A DNA stretch of 64,000 bases from Firmicutes bacterium UBA4795 (GTDB lineage Bacteria; Bacillota; Desulfotomaculia; Desulfotomaculales; Nap2-2B): NCBI GenBank assembly GCA_002402825.1, contig DHGP01000016.1, positions 16,406-80,405 on the forward strand. Reading direction: 5' to 3'. A program made the translations under genes and the position numbers. This document shows, in pieces, positions 33,143 through 41,820 of the stretch (positions are counted from its first letter, which is position 1; every line of letters begins with the position of its first letter). Under the pieces are notes generated by a model. The model was given only the letters and a program-made list of their open reading frames with translations. It did not search any database and was not told the origin of the DNA.

Positions 33143-35320
33143 TCAATAGTAAAGAGATTTAACTTCTTTTAAATCATCCAGCCGGTTAATTTTTATCATT
33201 TTTTCCGAAACAGTGTAAAGTAGGTCATCAATATATAAGATTCTTCTTATGGCTTCATTGTGCGTAAGCGTGCCCTTTAACCAGATTCCTTTAGTTAAAG
33301 ATAGGCCAAAAACGTAGGCGCCATCCCACTGTCCATAATACTTCTGACAGTATTCGGGGGTTATTATTACGCCATTTCTTACGTCATCCTCAATACCTTC
33401 ACCAAGCCGCACCGGGTATGAGACGGGTAAAGCCAGCAGGTTCTTTGATTTGCTGAATAAAAAGGCTTTGTGGTCATTTAAAGCCAAGGAGTCCGCGTTG
33501 TCCTGCTCAATAATATACTTTGCCTTTTCTTTAGGCTGCTCCGGATTGATAACGTCAAACAAGGCTATCTTAACGGCATTTTGCCGCCTGGGTCCGGGGG
33601 GCGGGATAATTCCAGACTGTCCTGGTCTTGCCTCTTCTTCCGCGATAACCGTTTCGCTCCGCTCGGACAGGCTGGAAGCCTGTCCTACCACAGCCGTTTC
33701 CTTTCCAAGACCAATAATATGGTTTTCATCATAAGGATGCAAGTAGTTGGAGAAGCCGGATATTTTAAGGTAGCCCAATGTTTTGGGCCGTTCCGGATGC
33801 GTTAAATCAATTACAAAGAAGGGGTCTGTTTCCCGGAAAGTAACCAGGTACACCCGCTCGCCTAAAAACCGGGCCGAATATATTCTTTCCCCCGGGGCAA
33901 GACCGGTTAATTGACCTACTGGTTTTAGCTTTTCGTCATAAACAAAAATATTATTCTTTGTGCTCTCTTGCCATCTGGATGGTTCGTGGGAAGTAGTGGC
34001 AACTCTAAAGTAACCTTTGTGTTCATCCATGGAAAACTGGCTTAACAACCGGCCGGCAACTTCAGCGCTGGTCTGATACTTTACCTTCTGACCGGCAAGG
34101 TTAAGCTTGTGTATGGTAGTTTTATCATAAAACAGCGCCATTTCTTTGGCTACCTCATCAACAAGCCGAACCATTTTTACCTCGTCTAACTTAAGACCCT
34201 TTATTTCCCCCGCCAGTTTTTCTACCTCAGTTATCTTTTCGGCCGGACTATGGCTAGACTCGCTAATGGCTTTTATCTTTTCCCCTGTTTTGCCTGGCAC
34301 GGCAAGGGCCAGGGAATTCAGGTATTTTTCCATAAGGGGCACAACATTTCCCGGACCCGGGGAGGTTAAATAAATGTTGTTTGGGGAAACAAAAACTTCT
34401 TGCGCCAATCCGGTTAAAAGGACCTCATTGCTAATTAAAAGCGTATTTAAGTTAAGTGTTGTCACCATGCTGTACCGGTAAGCCGGGTAATATTCATCCT
34501 TAAAATATTTAATTTTACCGGCCGGTACGGTAATTACCTTTTTTTTGCCTAAAACAATTTCGGGTAGCTTTAACTCCTGGCCAAAATAGCCGGAAGGCAA
34601 ATTTAAATCCGTAGGCACATTCGCAATTAAATAAACGTAGTTGTTTATCAGGCGGGAAGTTACATAAGAGGCTCCGGTTAAGGAAAACTCTTTGATTAGT
34701 TTTGGCTTGCTTTTGTCTTTAAGGTCATAAACGCTTGTCCTTAAGCTTGAACCGGGCCGGCTAAAATCCTGCGCAAAGACCACCAGCCGGTCACCTCCTA
34801 CAAAAATGCCGGTGGGCTCACCACCAAGCTCGGTGGTGGAAAGGACCCCGGCAGCATCTGCCGGGTATGCCCGGGCAATAACCAGTTTTTTGCCGGCTAA
34901 AACATATAAATATTTACCGTCACTTTTTACCATGTCCGCTTCATCCACCCCAGTCACCTGGATATTGGTGGTGGAAAATTCAAGAGCAGGAGCTTCCATA
35001 GATTTCATAGTCTGGGCATTGGATTCATTCCTTAGCATGGATCCGGTAGGCACAGGCCCGGTAAGGTCTTCAATTACTTTTTCGCTGTTGACCATTACAC
35101 CCTCGTAAGGGAGTCCCTGGACAAAGGAAGCTATTCTTGTTTTTTCCGCCACATATTTTTTCAACTGGTCATAATCCTTAAACTGTTGGAGTGAATCGGC
35201 GTAGGCCTTTTCAGGCAATTTAAAAACCCCGGTTAAACCGGTTAAAATAAAGACCAAAAATAAAATTATTACCCCGGCCGCAACGACAAAACTAACGATA
35301 TTTTTTTGCCTTCGAGTCAT
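33143..35320 (-). CDS. Membrane-anchored beta-propeller domain protein
   Basis: 725 residues: an N-terminal signal-anchor (about 10-32, FVVAAGVIILFLVFILTG), then a long extracellular region of the beta-propeller family PF09826/COG4880. It includes TNIQVTGVDEADMVKSDGKY, ARFLGERVYLVTFRETDPFF and a C-terminal propeller blade. The ATG at 35320 is chosen because AAGGGGG lies nine bases upstream; a longer frame back to 35431 would run into repeat element B. Residues around QASSLSERSET are encoded by a palindromic insertion. Function in the family is unknown. Confidence 0.85.
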   Translation of the reverse strand: MTRRQKNIVSFVVAAGVIILFLVFILTGLTGVFKLPEKAYADSLQQFKDYDQLKKYVAEKTRIASFVQGLPYEGVMVNSEKVIEDLTGPVPTGSMLRNESNAQTMKSMEAPALEFSTTNIQVTGVDEADMVKSDGKYLYVLAGKKLVIARAYPADAAGVLSTTELGGEPTGIFVGGDRLVVFAQDFSRPGSSLRTSVYDLKDKSKPKLIKEFSLTGASYVTSRLINNYVYLIANVPTDLNLPSGYFGQELKLPEIVLGKKKVITVPAGKIKYFKDEYYPAYRYSMVTTLNLNTLLISNEVLLTGLAQEVFVSPNNIYLTSPGPGNVVPLMEKYLNSLALAVPGKTGEKIKAISESSHSPAEKITEVEKLAGEIKGLKLDEVKMVRLVDEVAKEMALFYDKTTIHKLNLAGQKVKYQTSAEVAGRLLSQFSMDEHKGYFRVATTSHEPSRWQESTKNNIFVYDEKLKPVGQLTGLAPGERIYSARFLGERVYLVTFRETDPFFVIDLTHPERPKTLGYLKISGFSNYLHPYDENHIIGLGKETAVVGQASSLSERSETVIAEEEARPGQSGIIPPPGPRRQNAVKIALFDVINPEQPKEKAKYIIEQDNADSLALNDHKAFLFSKSKNLLALPVSYPVRLGEGIEDDVRNGVIITPEYCQKYYGQWDGAYVFGLSLTKGIWLKGTLTHNEAIRRILYIDDLLYTVSEKMIKINRLDDLKEVKSLYY
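33651..33691. repeat. In-frame palindromic element in the propeller gene
   Basis: Perfect arms GGACAGGCT (33665-33673) and AGCCTGTCC (33677-33685) inside a unit ending GTTTCGCTCCGCTC on one side. On the coding strand it yields VGQASSLSERSET, an insert not expected in the propeller. A related palindrome is in the cyclase gene at 7985-8025. Confidence 0.7.
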
Positions 35321-35389
35321 GGTTAACATCCCCCTTTTTATAATTTTATTACCTATTTTTCTATCTACAAGGGTTATTTTAAATTTTTT

Positions 35390-35523
35390 GTAATTACTCA
35401 GGTTCATAGGGGCAAAGGCACAGAGGCACAAAGTTTTTTTGCCAGACTTGCAGATCTCTATACGTTTTCATTTCCCTTTGCCCCTTTGTGCCTTTGCCCC
35501 TCTGTGCCTACCTGAATAGTTAC
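35390..35523. repeat. TIR-element copy B (full length)
   Basis: 134 bases. Left end GTAATTACTCAGGTTCATAG (35390-35409), right end CCTACCTGAATAGTTAC (35507-35523), so both ends read GTAA(C/T)TA(T/C)TCAGGT inward. Interior of AGGGGCAAAGGCACAGAGG-type words in inverted halves around GCCAGACTTGCAGATCTC. The right half supplies the C-terminal codons of cbiO. Confidence 0.8.
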
Positions 35524-36333
35524 TATTGTTTTAAGTACAGTTACTGCTTCATTTACGTTAAGCGGCAAAAAATTCCTTTTTACACCCGGCAGTTGACGAA
35601 AAATCTGAACCACGGTTGGAAAACACAAATTGGCTTTTTCAATTAAGTCTTCATCGGTTAAAAGACAGGTACCTCCTTGGGCTAAGGTTTGTCCTTCTTT
35701 GATTATAATTATATGGTCGGCCCATTCTGCCGCCAAATCAACATCATGGGTGGCGATGACAATAGTTGTACCTTGCCGGTGCAACTGATTAAGGATTTTT
35801 ATTAAGTTTATTTTGCTTTTAGGGTCAAGGTAACTTGTGGGTTCGTCGAATAAAATAACCTTTGGCTGCATGGCCAGCACACCGGCAATGGCCACCCGTT
35901 TCTTCTGACCGTGGCTTAAATGATAAGGAGGCTTGTTGCTGTATTTTTCCATCTGTACGGCTTGCAAAGAATCACTTACCCTTCTTTCCACTTCATGTTC
36001 AGGTAAATCCATGTTTAAAGGGCCAAAGGCCACATCATCTTTTACCGTAGCTGAAAAAACCTGATCATCCGGGTCCTGAAAAACCAACCCGACTTTACTT
36101 TTTACCCACCTTTCGGTACGAGGGTTAATTTCCCGGCCCAAAACACATACCTTTCCTTTTTGGGGTAAATAAAGGCCATTTAAATGTAAAAGAAGGGTAG
36201 ATTTACCCGCCCCATTAGGTCCTAATAGGGCTACTCTTTTATCTTGCGGGATAAAAAAGGAAAGACCCCGCAAGGCCTCAGTGCCATCACGGTAGCGGTA
36301 ATAAAGGTTTTCTACTTCAATAATGTTAGTCAA
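35458..36333 (-). CDS. cbiO: Cobalt ECF transporter ATPase CbiO
   Basis: ATPase of the cobalt importer. Walker A LLGPNGAGKSTLLL, Q-loop VFQDPDDQVF, signature LSHGQKKRVAIAG (ECF-type, with H in place of the second G of LSGGQ) and Walker B VILFDEPTSYLDP are intact. Start is TTG at 36333, because GGAGG (36340-36344) lies six bases before it and the protein then begins MTNIIEVENLYYRY; it overlaps cbiQ by eight bases. The tail from about VTIQVGTEGQRHKGAKG is read from repeat element B, so the original C terminus was replaced or extended. Confidence 0.93.
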   Translation of the reverse strand: MTNIIEVENLYYRYRDGTEALRGLSFFIPQDKRVALLGPNGAGKSTLLLHLNGLYLPQKGKVCVLGREINPRTERWVKSKVGLVFQDPDDQVFSATVKDDVAFGPLNMDLPEHEVERRVSDSLQAVQMEKYSNKPPYHLSHGQKKRVAIAGVLAMQPKVILFDEPTSYLDPKSKINLIKILNQLHRQGTTIVIATHDVDLAAEWADHIIIIKEGQTLAQGGTCLLTDEDLIEKANLCFPTVVQIFRQLPGVKRNFLPLNVNEAVTVLKTIVTIQVGTEGQRHKGAKGNENV

Positions 36334-37030
36334 ACAATTCCTCCTGTTGCTGATGTTTTTCCGTAAACCCGCGGGCAGCCATAGCCAGGTACACCCGCTC
36401 CCCTCTTTCCCAGGAGCGTATAAAAAGAACCCCAATTAACTGGCCCAGGATCTTAAAAGTAAAGAAATGAAACAAGTTATTTCCCGGTTTAAAAGCCCGG
36501 GCCCGCCGGGCAAAAAACATTCTTTGCAACTCGTGGTTAAGAACATAAAGATAGCGCCAGGTGAATTCAACTAACTGGACAAAAATTACCGGTACCTTTA
36601 GGGCCCGCAAGGCACCAATCAAATTATAAAAAGAAGTTGTAGCTACTAGTAAGTTTAAAGCCAGTAAAGAAGTACAAAGGCGCAGAGTCAAGATTAGTGC
36701 TTTATCTATTCCCTCTTTGGTTACGGTTAAAAAGAAAAGACCGGTATTTAATTGCTTTAAAGGTTCTCCGGGTACGGTGAAAGGTAAAAAAACAATTAAA
36801 AAGCCGGTTAAAGGTAAAACCCAGACTGTCCGGCGGATAAATTTTATTAAAGAAAGCCTGGCTAATAAGGTAGCCAGGAACAAAATACAAAAAGCTAGCG
36901 CCAGGGTGAACCGGTGATGCAAAACAGAGATTAAAACAATAAAACAAAAGACTAAAATTATCTTTAATCTGGGATCAAAAGAATGCAAAAAGAAACCTTG
37001 TTTTTTAAAAGAAGGGATATAATTTACCAT
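36326..37030 (-). CDS. cbiQ: Cobalt ECF transporter T component CbiQ
   Basis: Transmembrane coupling subunit, 234 residues, five or six helices. It begins MVNYIPSFKKQGFFLHSFDPRLKI, the canonical DPR-containing EcfT opening, and carries the coupling motifs ARRARAF and AMAARGF. It lies between the PDGLE protein and cbiO. Identification secure within the cbiMNQO context. Confidence 0.93.
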   Translation of the reverse strand: MVNYIPSFKKQGFFLHSFDPRLKIILVFCFIVLISVLHHRFTLALAFCILFLATLLARLSLIKFIRRTVWVLPLTGFLIVFLPFTVPGEPLKQLNTGLFFLTVTKEGIDKALILTLRLCTSLLALNLLVATTSFYNLIGALRALKVPVIFVQLVEFTWRYLYVLNHELQRMFFARRARAFKPGNNLFHFFTFKILGQLIGVLFIRSWERGERVYLAMAARGFTEKHQQQEELFD

Positions 37031-37114
37031 TTATAAATTGCTCTTTCTTCCTACAAGTTATCAGTGGGCCCTCCGTGGGCCCGGTTAACCCTTTAACTTT
37101 AACTTTACTTTATA

Positions 37115-37417
37115 TTAGTTTCTTTCTTGCCGGAAAGAAATAACTAAAAGCTTGCCTATTCCATATAAGACTATCAATACAAGTATGGTACCGATTATGC
37201 CGGCCAAGGCTGTAGCCACGCCCTCGTGGTTAATGCCTGGAAAAACATAATCGGGCATCCAGGTTTTAATTAATTCCTTTCCTCCGGCTAAAACAATAAA
37301 TCCTTTGTCTTCCGCCACCCGCTCCAGTCCATCCGGGTAAGAGGAAGCAAAAGGAGAAAGTATGGCGGCTACTAATACGGCTATTATAAAACCGGCAATT
37401 AAAAGCTTTTTATTCAT
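37115..37417 (-). CDS. PDGLE-domain / CbiN-like auxiliary protein
   Basis: 100 residues with an N-terminal helix (about 4-26) and a C-terminal helix (about 68-92). Between them is SSYPDGLERVAEDKGF, the PDGLE signature found either separately or fused to CbiM in cobalt/nickel ECF systems, where it helps metal loading. It overlaps cbiM by four bases (ATGA), so it is translated with it. Family call secure. Confidence 0.88.
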   Translation of the reverse strand: MNKKLLIAGFIIAVLVAAILSPFASSYPDGLERVAEDKGFIVLAGGKELIKTWMPDYVFPGINHEGVATALAGIIGTILVLIVLYGIGKLLVISFRQERN

Positions 37418-38049
37418 ACCTTTTCTTCACCTGCTTTCATTTCCCAGGCTTGAGAAACAACAGATACAACCACGGCCGTAATTACGCCCTCCCCAACACC
37501 AATTAAAGCGTGCCAGCCGGCCATGGCCGGCAAAACAACTTTAAGGGGAATATAACCGGACAAGGCAATTTCCACGCTACAGGCTAAAGCAGCAACCATT
37601 ACCGAAAACCAGGAAGCTAAGAAAGTTCCCCCTACTTTACCCCCTCGACTTTTAAAAAAACGGGTTGACGCCTGGTACACTGCGTAGGCTACCCAGGGGG
37701 CAATAACAGCCATATTCAGCACGTTGGCTCCTAAGGCCGTAATTCCTCCGTCGTAAAAGAAAAGGCATTGGATAACTAAAACTGTGGTTATAATAATTCC
37801 CGCGTTCCAAGGGCCAAGTAGTATGGTAGCCAAGGCCCCACCCAGCAAATGACCGGACGTACCGCCGGCTACCGGAAAATTTATCATCTGAGCGGCAAAA
37901 ATAAAGGCCGCCATTACTGCCAGCGTCGGAATTTGCCGGTTTTCTAAAACTTTCCTGGTTTTTCTTACGGCTTGGGCCAAATAGCTTATACCAACTAAAT
38001 CTGCCATGACCCATACTTTAGGGTCAAGAAAACCATCCGGAATATGCAC
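37414..38049 (-). CDS. cbiM: Cobalt ECF transporter substrate component CbiM
   Basis: Metal-selective membrane subunit, about 211 residues, six helices. The start is taken as the GTG at 38049, giving Met-His-Ile-Pro-Asp-Gly-Phe. Known CbiM/NikM proteins bind the metal with this exact N terminus, where His2 is essential. GGGGTGA lies five bases upstream. A GTG at 38058 would bury the motif. Other motifs are PVAGGTSGHLLGGALAT (His of the metal site) and FFYDGGITALGANVLNMA. First gene of cbiM-N-Q-O. Co rather than Ni is inferred from the cbi-type order. Confidence 0.93.
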   Translation of the reverse strand: MHIPDGFLDPKVWVMADLVGISYLAQAVRKTRKVLENRQIPTLAVMAAFIFAAQMINFPVAGGTSGHLLGGALATILLGPWNAGIIITTVLVIQCLFFYDGGITALGANVLNMAVIAPWVAYAVYQASTRFFKSRGGKVGGTFLASWFSVMVAALACSVEIALSGYIPLKVVLPAMAGWHALIGVGEGVITAVVVSVVSQAWEMKAGEEKV

Positions 38050-38110
38050 AAAAATCACCCCTTAACATAGAATTAATAATGATAAAAGTAAAATAAATAA
38101 AGTAAAAACA

Positions 38111-38160
38111 AAAAAATAAAAAACCACGCCTTGTTTTCTCGCCAAAACCTCCGTGGTTTT
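38111..38160 (-). terminator. Terminator in the cbiM leader (attenuator-like)
   Basis: On the minus strand AAACCACG ... CGTGGTTT (38159-38152 and 38128-38121), with an inner GTTTT-GGCGAG-AAAAC stem, followed by TTTATTTTTTTG. An upstream GTGTCATGAAGACAC hairpin is at about 38167-38181. It sits between the promoter region and cbiM with no gene before it, so it should act as a regulated attenuator. No B12-box or Ni/Co riboswitch was recognised. Confidence 0.65.
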
Positions 38161-38298
38161 AAAGTAGTGTCTTCATGACACCTTTATTTTATATATTATA
38201 TAAATATATATTATACTACCTTCTTTTTAAAAATCCTTCTTATGAGCCTCGATATTTATTTTTTTTAAGATGTGTTATAATTTTTAAAAAAGAAGAAG

Positions 38299-39297
38299 GT
38301 GAATACATTCAACCCCAAAATAAAGGCCGCCTTGCTTTCTATAGCCTCTAACAGTATACTTACCCTGGGCAAACTTGGTGTTGGCCTGGCTATGAATTCA
38401 ATAAGCATTATCTCGGAAGCAATACATTCAGGGTTTGATTTAATAGCTGCGCTCATTGCTTATATCTCCATATCCATTTCGGGACAACCGGCTGACGAAA
38501 AGCACCTTTACGGGCACGGTAAATTTGAAAACGTAGCCGCCATTGTTGAAGCTTTACTGATTGTTGGCGCGGGTATTTTCATTATTCATCAGGCCATATA
38601 CAGGTTAACCCACCCTACCCCTATCCACGCTTTAGATTTAGGTTTGATAGTAATGGGAGGTTCGGCAGGGGTTAATCTTTTTGTCTCCCGGGTTCTTTTA
38701 CAAACCGCCAAAAAGACTGACTCCCCGGCTTTGGCGGCTGACGGATGGCACTTGCTAACTGATGTTTATACCTCGGCAGGGGTTTTAGCGGGTATAATCA
38801 TTATTTACTTCACCCACCTGACAATTTTAGACCCTATTATTGCCCTAGTGGTAACCTTGCTTATTTTTAAGGCTGCCTTTGATCTATTGCAGGAATCAGT
38901 AAAAAGTATTGTTGACACCAGGCTTTCAAAAGAGGATGAGGAAGCCATTTTCGCTGTTCTACAGCAACATGCTTATGAATTTGTCCAATTTCATAAATTA
39001 CGCACCCGTAAAGCCGGTTCAGAACGGCACGTGGATTTGCATTTAGTTGTCCCCTACCATCAGGCTATTACCTCTGTTCATAAGCTTTGCGATTGTATTG
39101 AAAAGGATATCTGTCGGTGCCTGCCCGAAGTCCGCATCCTTATTCATGCAGAACCATGTGACCCGACGCGAAATGATTGTCAAATATGCACTTTCCGGCA
39201 ACATATAAGAAGTCTAACTAAAAAAGATACGGAAAACTTAAAGGAACAATGCCAAACAATTGAGTTGGATATTGATAAGGAAAAAGTTAAAATTTAA
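38299..39297 (+). CDS. Cation diffusion facilitator family transporter
   Basis: Proton-driven divalent-metal exporter (Zn/Fe/Co/Mn type), 332 residues with six membrane helices. The metal site shows SEAIHSGFD in helix II and ADGWHLLTDVYTS in helix V, plus YGHGKFENVAA. The C-terminal cytosolic domain runs from about 205 and ends with a Cys-rich tail (CDPTRNDCQICTF) that may bind metal. GTG start at 38299. Divergent from the cobalt importer, so one metal may regulate both; inferred only. Confidence 0.92.
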   Translation: MNTFNPKIKAALLSIASNSILTLGKLGVGLAMNSISIISEAIHSGFDLIAALIAYISISISGQPADEKHLYGHGKFENVAAIVEALLIVGAGIFIIHQAIYRLTHPTPIHALDLGLIVMGGSAGVNLFVSRVLLQTAKKTDSPALAADGWHLLTDVYTSAGVLAGIIIIYFTHLTILDPIIALVVTLLIFKAAFDLLQESVKSIVDTRLSKEDEEAIFAVLQQHAYEFVQFHKLRTRKAGSERHVDLHLVVPYHQAITSVHKLCDCIEKDICRCLPEVRILIHAEPCDPTRNDCQICTFRQHIRSLTKKDTENLKEQCQTIELDIDKEKVKI

Positions 39298-39384
39298 GGA
39301 AAAAGTTAAAAACATGTTGTATCAGAGACATTTATTATGGTAAAGTTATTATATTAAGCTAACACTAATAGGAGGTGGACAGGC

Positions 39385-40782
39385 ATGCGGGTATTGTTAA
39401 TCCAACCTAGACCCAGGGATGGTCTTGGCTTTAAAAGCGTTTTTTGCACCGAACCTTTAGGTTTAGAAATTGTTGGCGCAAGCTTAAAAGAACATCAGGT
39501 AAGTTTATGGGATATGTTGGATGAAACCTCACCAGCCAATATTATGGCGACTTTCCGGCCGCAGGCGGTAGGACTCAGCTGTTCTTTTACTGTAGACGTT
39601 TATACCGTATTAAACATAGCCCAGGTCATTAAAGAAATGGCTCCGGCAACCTTTACTTTTGTGGGCGGACACCACGCTTCATTGTGTCCGGAAGATTTTT
39701 TCCACCCCGCCATAAACGCAATTGTAACCGGGGAAGGCGAAACAACCACCCCGGAAATGTTAGCGGCCTTAGAAGGCAATCAGGATTTAACAAAAGTTGC
39801 TGGATTAGTAATAAACTTACCCGAAGGTCAGTTTGCTAATAAAAATCGCGCTCCTTTAATCAAATTAGATGATGTACCGTTGCCTGACCGCCTATTAACC
39901 AGAGGCTACCAACAAAAATATTATCTGGGTTTTCGCCGTCCTGTGGCTGCCGTGGAAACATCACGGGGTTGCCCTTACCGGTGTAATTTTTGCAGTGTCT
40001 GGCGGTTTCACCAGGGTAAAGTGCGCACCATGAGCCCTTTACGGGTGGTTGAAGAAATATCGCGGTTAAAAGCAAATGAAATTTTTTTTACGGATGATAA
40101 TTTTTTAGCGGATGTACAAAGGGCTGGTGAAATTGCCCGCCTGATTAAAAAACAGGGCTTGCACCGTAAAAACTATATCTTTCAAGCTCGCAGTGACACC
40201 ATAGTTAATCATTCTGATGTGGTCAGGCAATGGAAAGAAGCCGGCTTAGACCACGTATTTATTGGGTTTGAAAAGATTGATGAAGAAGGTTTAAAGCAGG
40301 TAAACAAACATAACAGTGTGGAAAATAATGAAAAAGCTTTTAAATTTCTTAAGTCATTGGGTATCGGGGTGTACGCTTCTTTTATTGTAGACCCTGGCTT
40401 TACCGCAAAAGAATTTCAAAAACTTTTAGCTTACATTAACCGCTTGCGGATTAAGCAACCTTATTTTAGCGTGCTTACGCCCTTGCCGGGTACAGAGTTG
40501 TTTTCCCAACTAAAAAGTCGTTTAACCACCGTAAATTATGAATTTTTTGATCTTTTACACGCCGTGCTTCCTACTAGCTTGCCTATCCAGGAATTTTACC
40601 ATCAATTTACTAACCTATATAAGCAAGCTTACCGTAAACCGATACACTTACTTGGCAGTATGCAAATATTTTTCCAGAAGTTACTTAACCGTAATCTTTC
40701 TTTTAATCACCTAAGCAGACTTTTTTACGGGGCAAAACAAACCCTGAATTGGAAAGCTTATCTTAAACCGGACGATAGTTAA
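39385..40782 (+). CDS. B12-binding-domain radical SAM protein
   Basis: 465 residues. The N-terminal cobalamin-binding fold (about 1-140) has VGLSCSFTVDVYTVL and FVGGHHASLCPE. A radical-SAM barrel follows (about 190-400), with the cluster motif SRGCPYRCNFCSVW (CxxxCxxC) and FTDDNF, then a C-terminal helical tail. The His of the canonical DxHxxG base is not obvious, so B12 may be bound base-off without it. Such enzymes methylate or rearrange unreactive substrates. AGGAGGTGG precedes the ATG. Substrate unknown. Confidence 0.88.
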   Translation: MRVLLIQPRPRDGLGFKSVFCTEPLGLEIVGASLKEHQVSLWDMLDETSPANIMATFRPQAVGLSCSFTVDVYTVLNIAQVIKEMAPATFTFVGGHHASLCPEDFFHPAINAIVTGEGETTTPEMLAALEGNQDLTKVAGLVINLPEGQFANKNRAPLIKLDDVPLPDRLLTRGYQQKYYLGFRRPVAAVETSRGCPYRCNFCSVWRFHQGKVRTMSPLRVVEEISRLKANEIFFTDDNFLADVQRAGEIARLIKKQGLHRKNYIFQARSDTIVNHSDVVRQWKEAGLDHVFIGFEKIDEEGLKQVNKHNSVENNEKAFKFLKSLGIGVYASFIVDPGFTAKEFQKLLAYINRLRIKQPYFSVLTPLPGTELFSQLKSRLTTVNYEFFDLLHAVLPTSLPIQEFYHQFTNLYKQAYRKPIHLLGSMQIFFQKLLNRNLSFNHLSRLFYGAKQTLNWKAYLKPDDS

Positions 40783-40790
40783 GTCAAGTT

Positions 40791-41792
40791 TTAACAGGTA
40801 ATGGAAATAGGGTAACCACAGTAAAGACACTTATTTTCCTTAAGCGCAACTATTTTTACGGCGTATCCCGAACGTTGAATTACGGTCTGACCGCACTGAG
40901 GACAATCGGTATTGCTGCCGGTGGTTATTTGGGGGGCATTACCAATATATACATAATCCAATTTTTCCCTGGCTATTTTATGGGCTGAACGTAAGGAATC
41001 CAGTGGAGTTGCAGGTAAGTTTTTTTCAAAACTTGGAAAGTAACGGGAAAAGTGTAAGGGTATTTTTTTGTTCAGATGGGCAATCCAGGCTGCTAACTGA
41101 TTGATTTCGTCGGGCGAATCGTTTAAGCCCGGCAGTAGTAAAGTAGTAATTTCTAAATGACTTTGCCGGGAAGAAACTTCTATGGTCCGTAGTACAGGGG
41201 CCAAATGCCCTTTGCATTCTTTAAGATAATATTCGTCATTAAAGCTTTTTAAATCAATATTTAGGGCGTCAATGTAAGGCAGGAGTTGTTTTAAGGGTTC
41301 TTCATTGATAAAACCATTGGTCACCAGGACATTTTTTAAGCCGGCCTGCCTGGCTAAACGGGCAGTATCATAAACATACTCATACCAAACGGCCGGTTCG
41401 GAATAAGTATACGCCAGCCCAATACACTTGTATCCTTTTTCTTTATAATCCAAGGCTTTTTTAACTGCTGCAGAAGGTTTTAGATGGTGCAAGCAAGGGT
41501 CCCCATGAGCAATGCACCAGTTCTGACAAAAACTACACTTTAAATTGCAACCTTTGGTTCCCAGAGAAAAAACATAGGTCCCAGGACAAAAATGATACAA
41601 AGGCTTTTTTTCAACCGGGTCCAGGTTGGCGGCCGCGTATTTTCCGTAATTAGTGGTGTACAAAACTCCCTTTTTATGCTGACGGACGCGACAAAAGCCT
41701 GTTCCTCCCTCTTTAATCTGGCACATTTTGGGGCATAGGCGGCACTGGAGGTGATCAGCACCGTTCTTTTCGTAAAATAAGGCTTCTTTCAT
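40791..41792 (-). CDS. amrS: AmmeMemoRadiSam system radical SAM enzyme
   Basis: 333 residues with an N-terminal Cys-rich extension (CRLCPKMCQIKEGGTGFC). The radical-SAM motif is GCNLKCSFCQNW (CxxxCxxC, about 83-94), and other blocks are YTYSEPAVWYEY, DLKSFNDEYY and a C-terminal zinc ribbon (CPQCG ... CLYCG). This is the AmrS/COG1180 type that is consistently found with Memo and AMMECR1 genes. The adjacent gene, 28 bases upstream on the same strand, encodes both partners. The reaction catalysed by this system is not established. Confidence 0.9.
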   Translation of the reverse strand: MKEALFYEKNGADHLQCRLCPKMCQIKEGGTGFCRVRQHKKGVLYTTNYGKYAAANLDPVEKKPLYHFCPGTYVFSLGTKGCNLKCSFCQNWCIAHGDPCLHHLKPSAAVKKALDYKEKGYKCIGLAYTYSEPAVWYEYVYDTARLARQAGLKNVLVTNGFINEEPLKQLLPYIDALNIDLKSFNDEYYLKECKGHLAPVLRTIEVSSRQSHLEITTLLLPGLNDSPDEINQLAAWIAHLNKKIPLHFSRYFPSFEKNLPATPLDSLRSAHKIAREKLDYVYIGNAPQITTGSNTDCPQCGQTVIQRSGYAVKIVALKENKCLYCGYPISITC

Positions 41793-41820
41793 AGTTTAAA
41801 CCCTCACCTTTAGAAATATA

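Noticed and set aside
33143..35431. Longer start of the propeller protein at 35431
   Set aside because: The extra N terminus is read from repeat element B; a good ribosome site and signal-anchor fit the ATG at 35320.
38161..38298. Cobalamin or Ni/Co riboswitch before cbiM
   Set aside because: None of the conserved blocks is present; only small hairpins and a terminator are seen.
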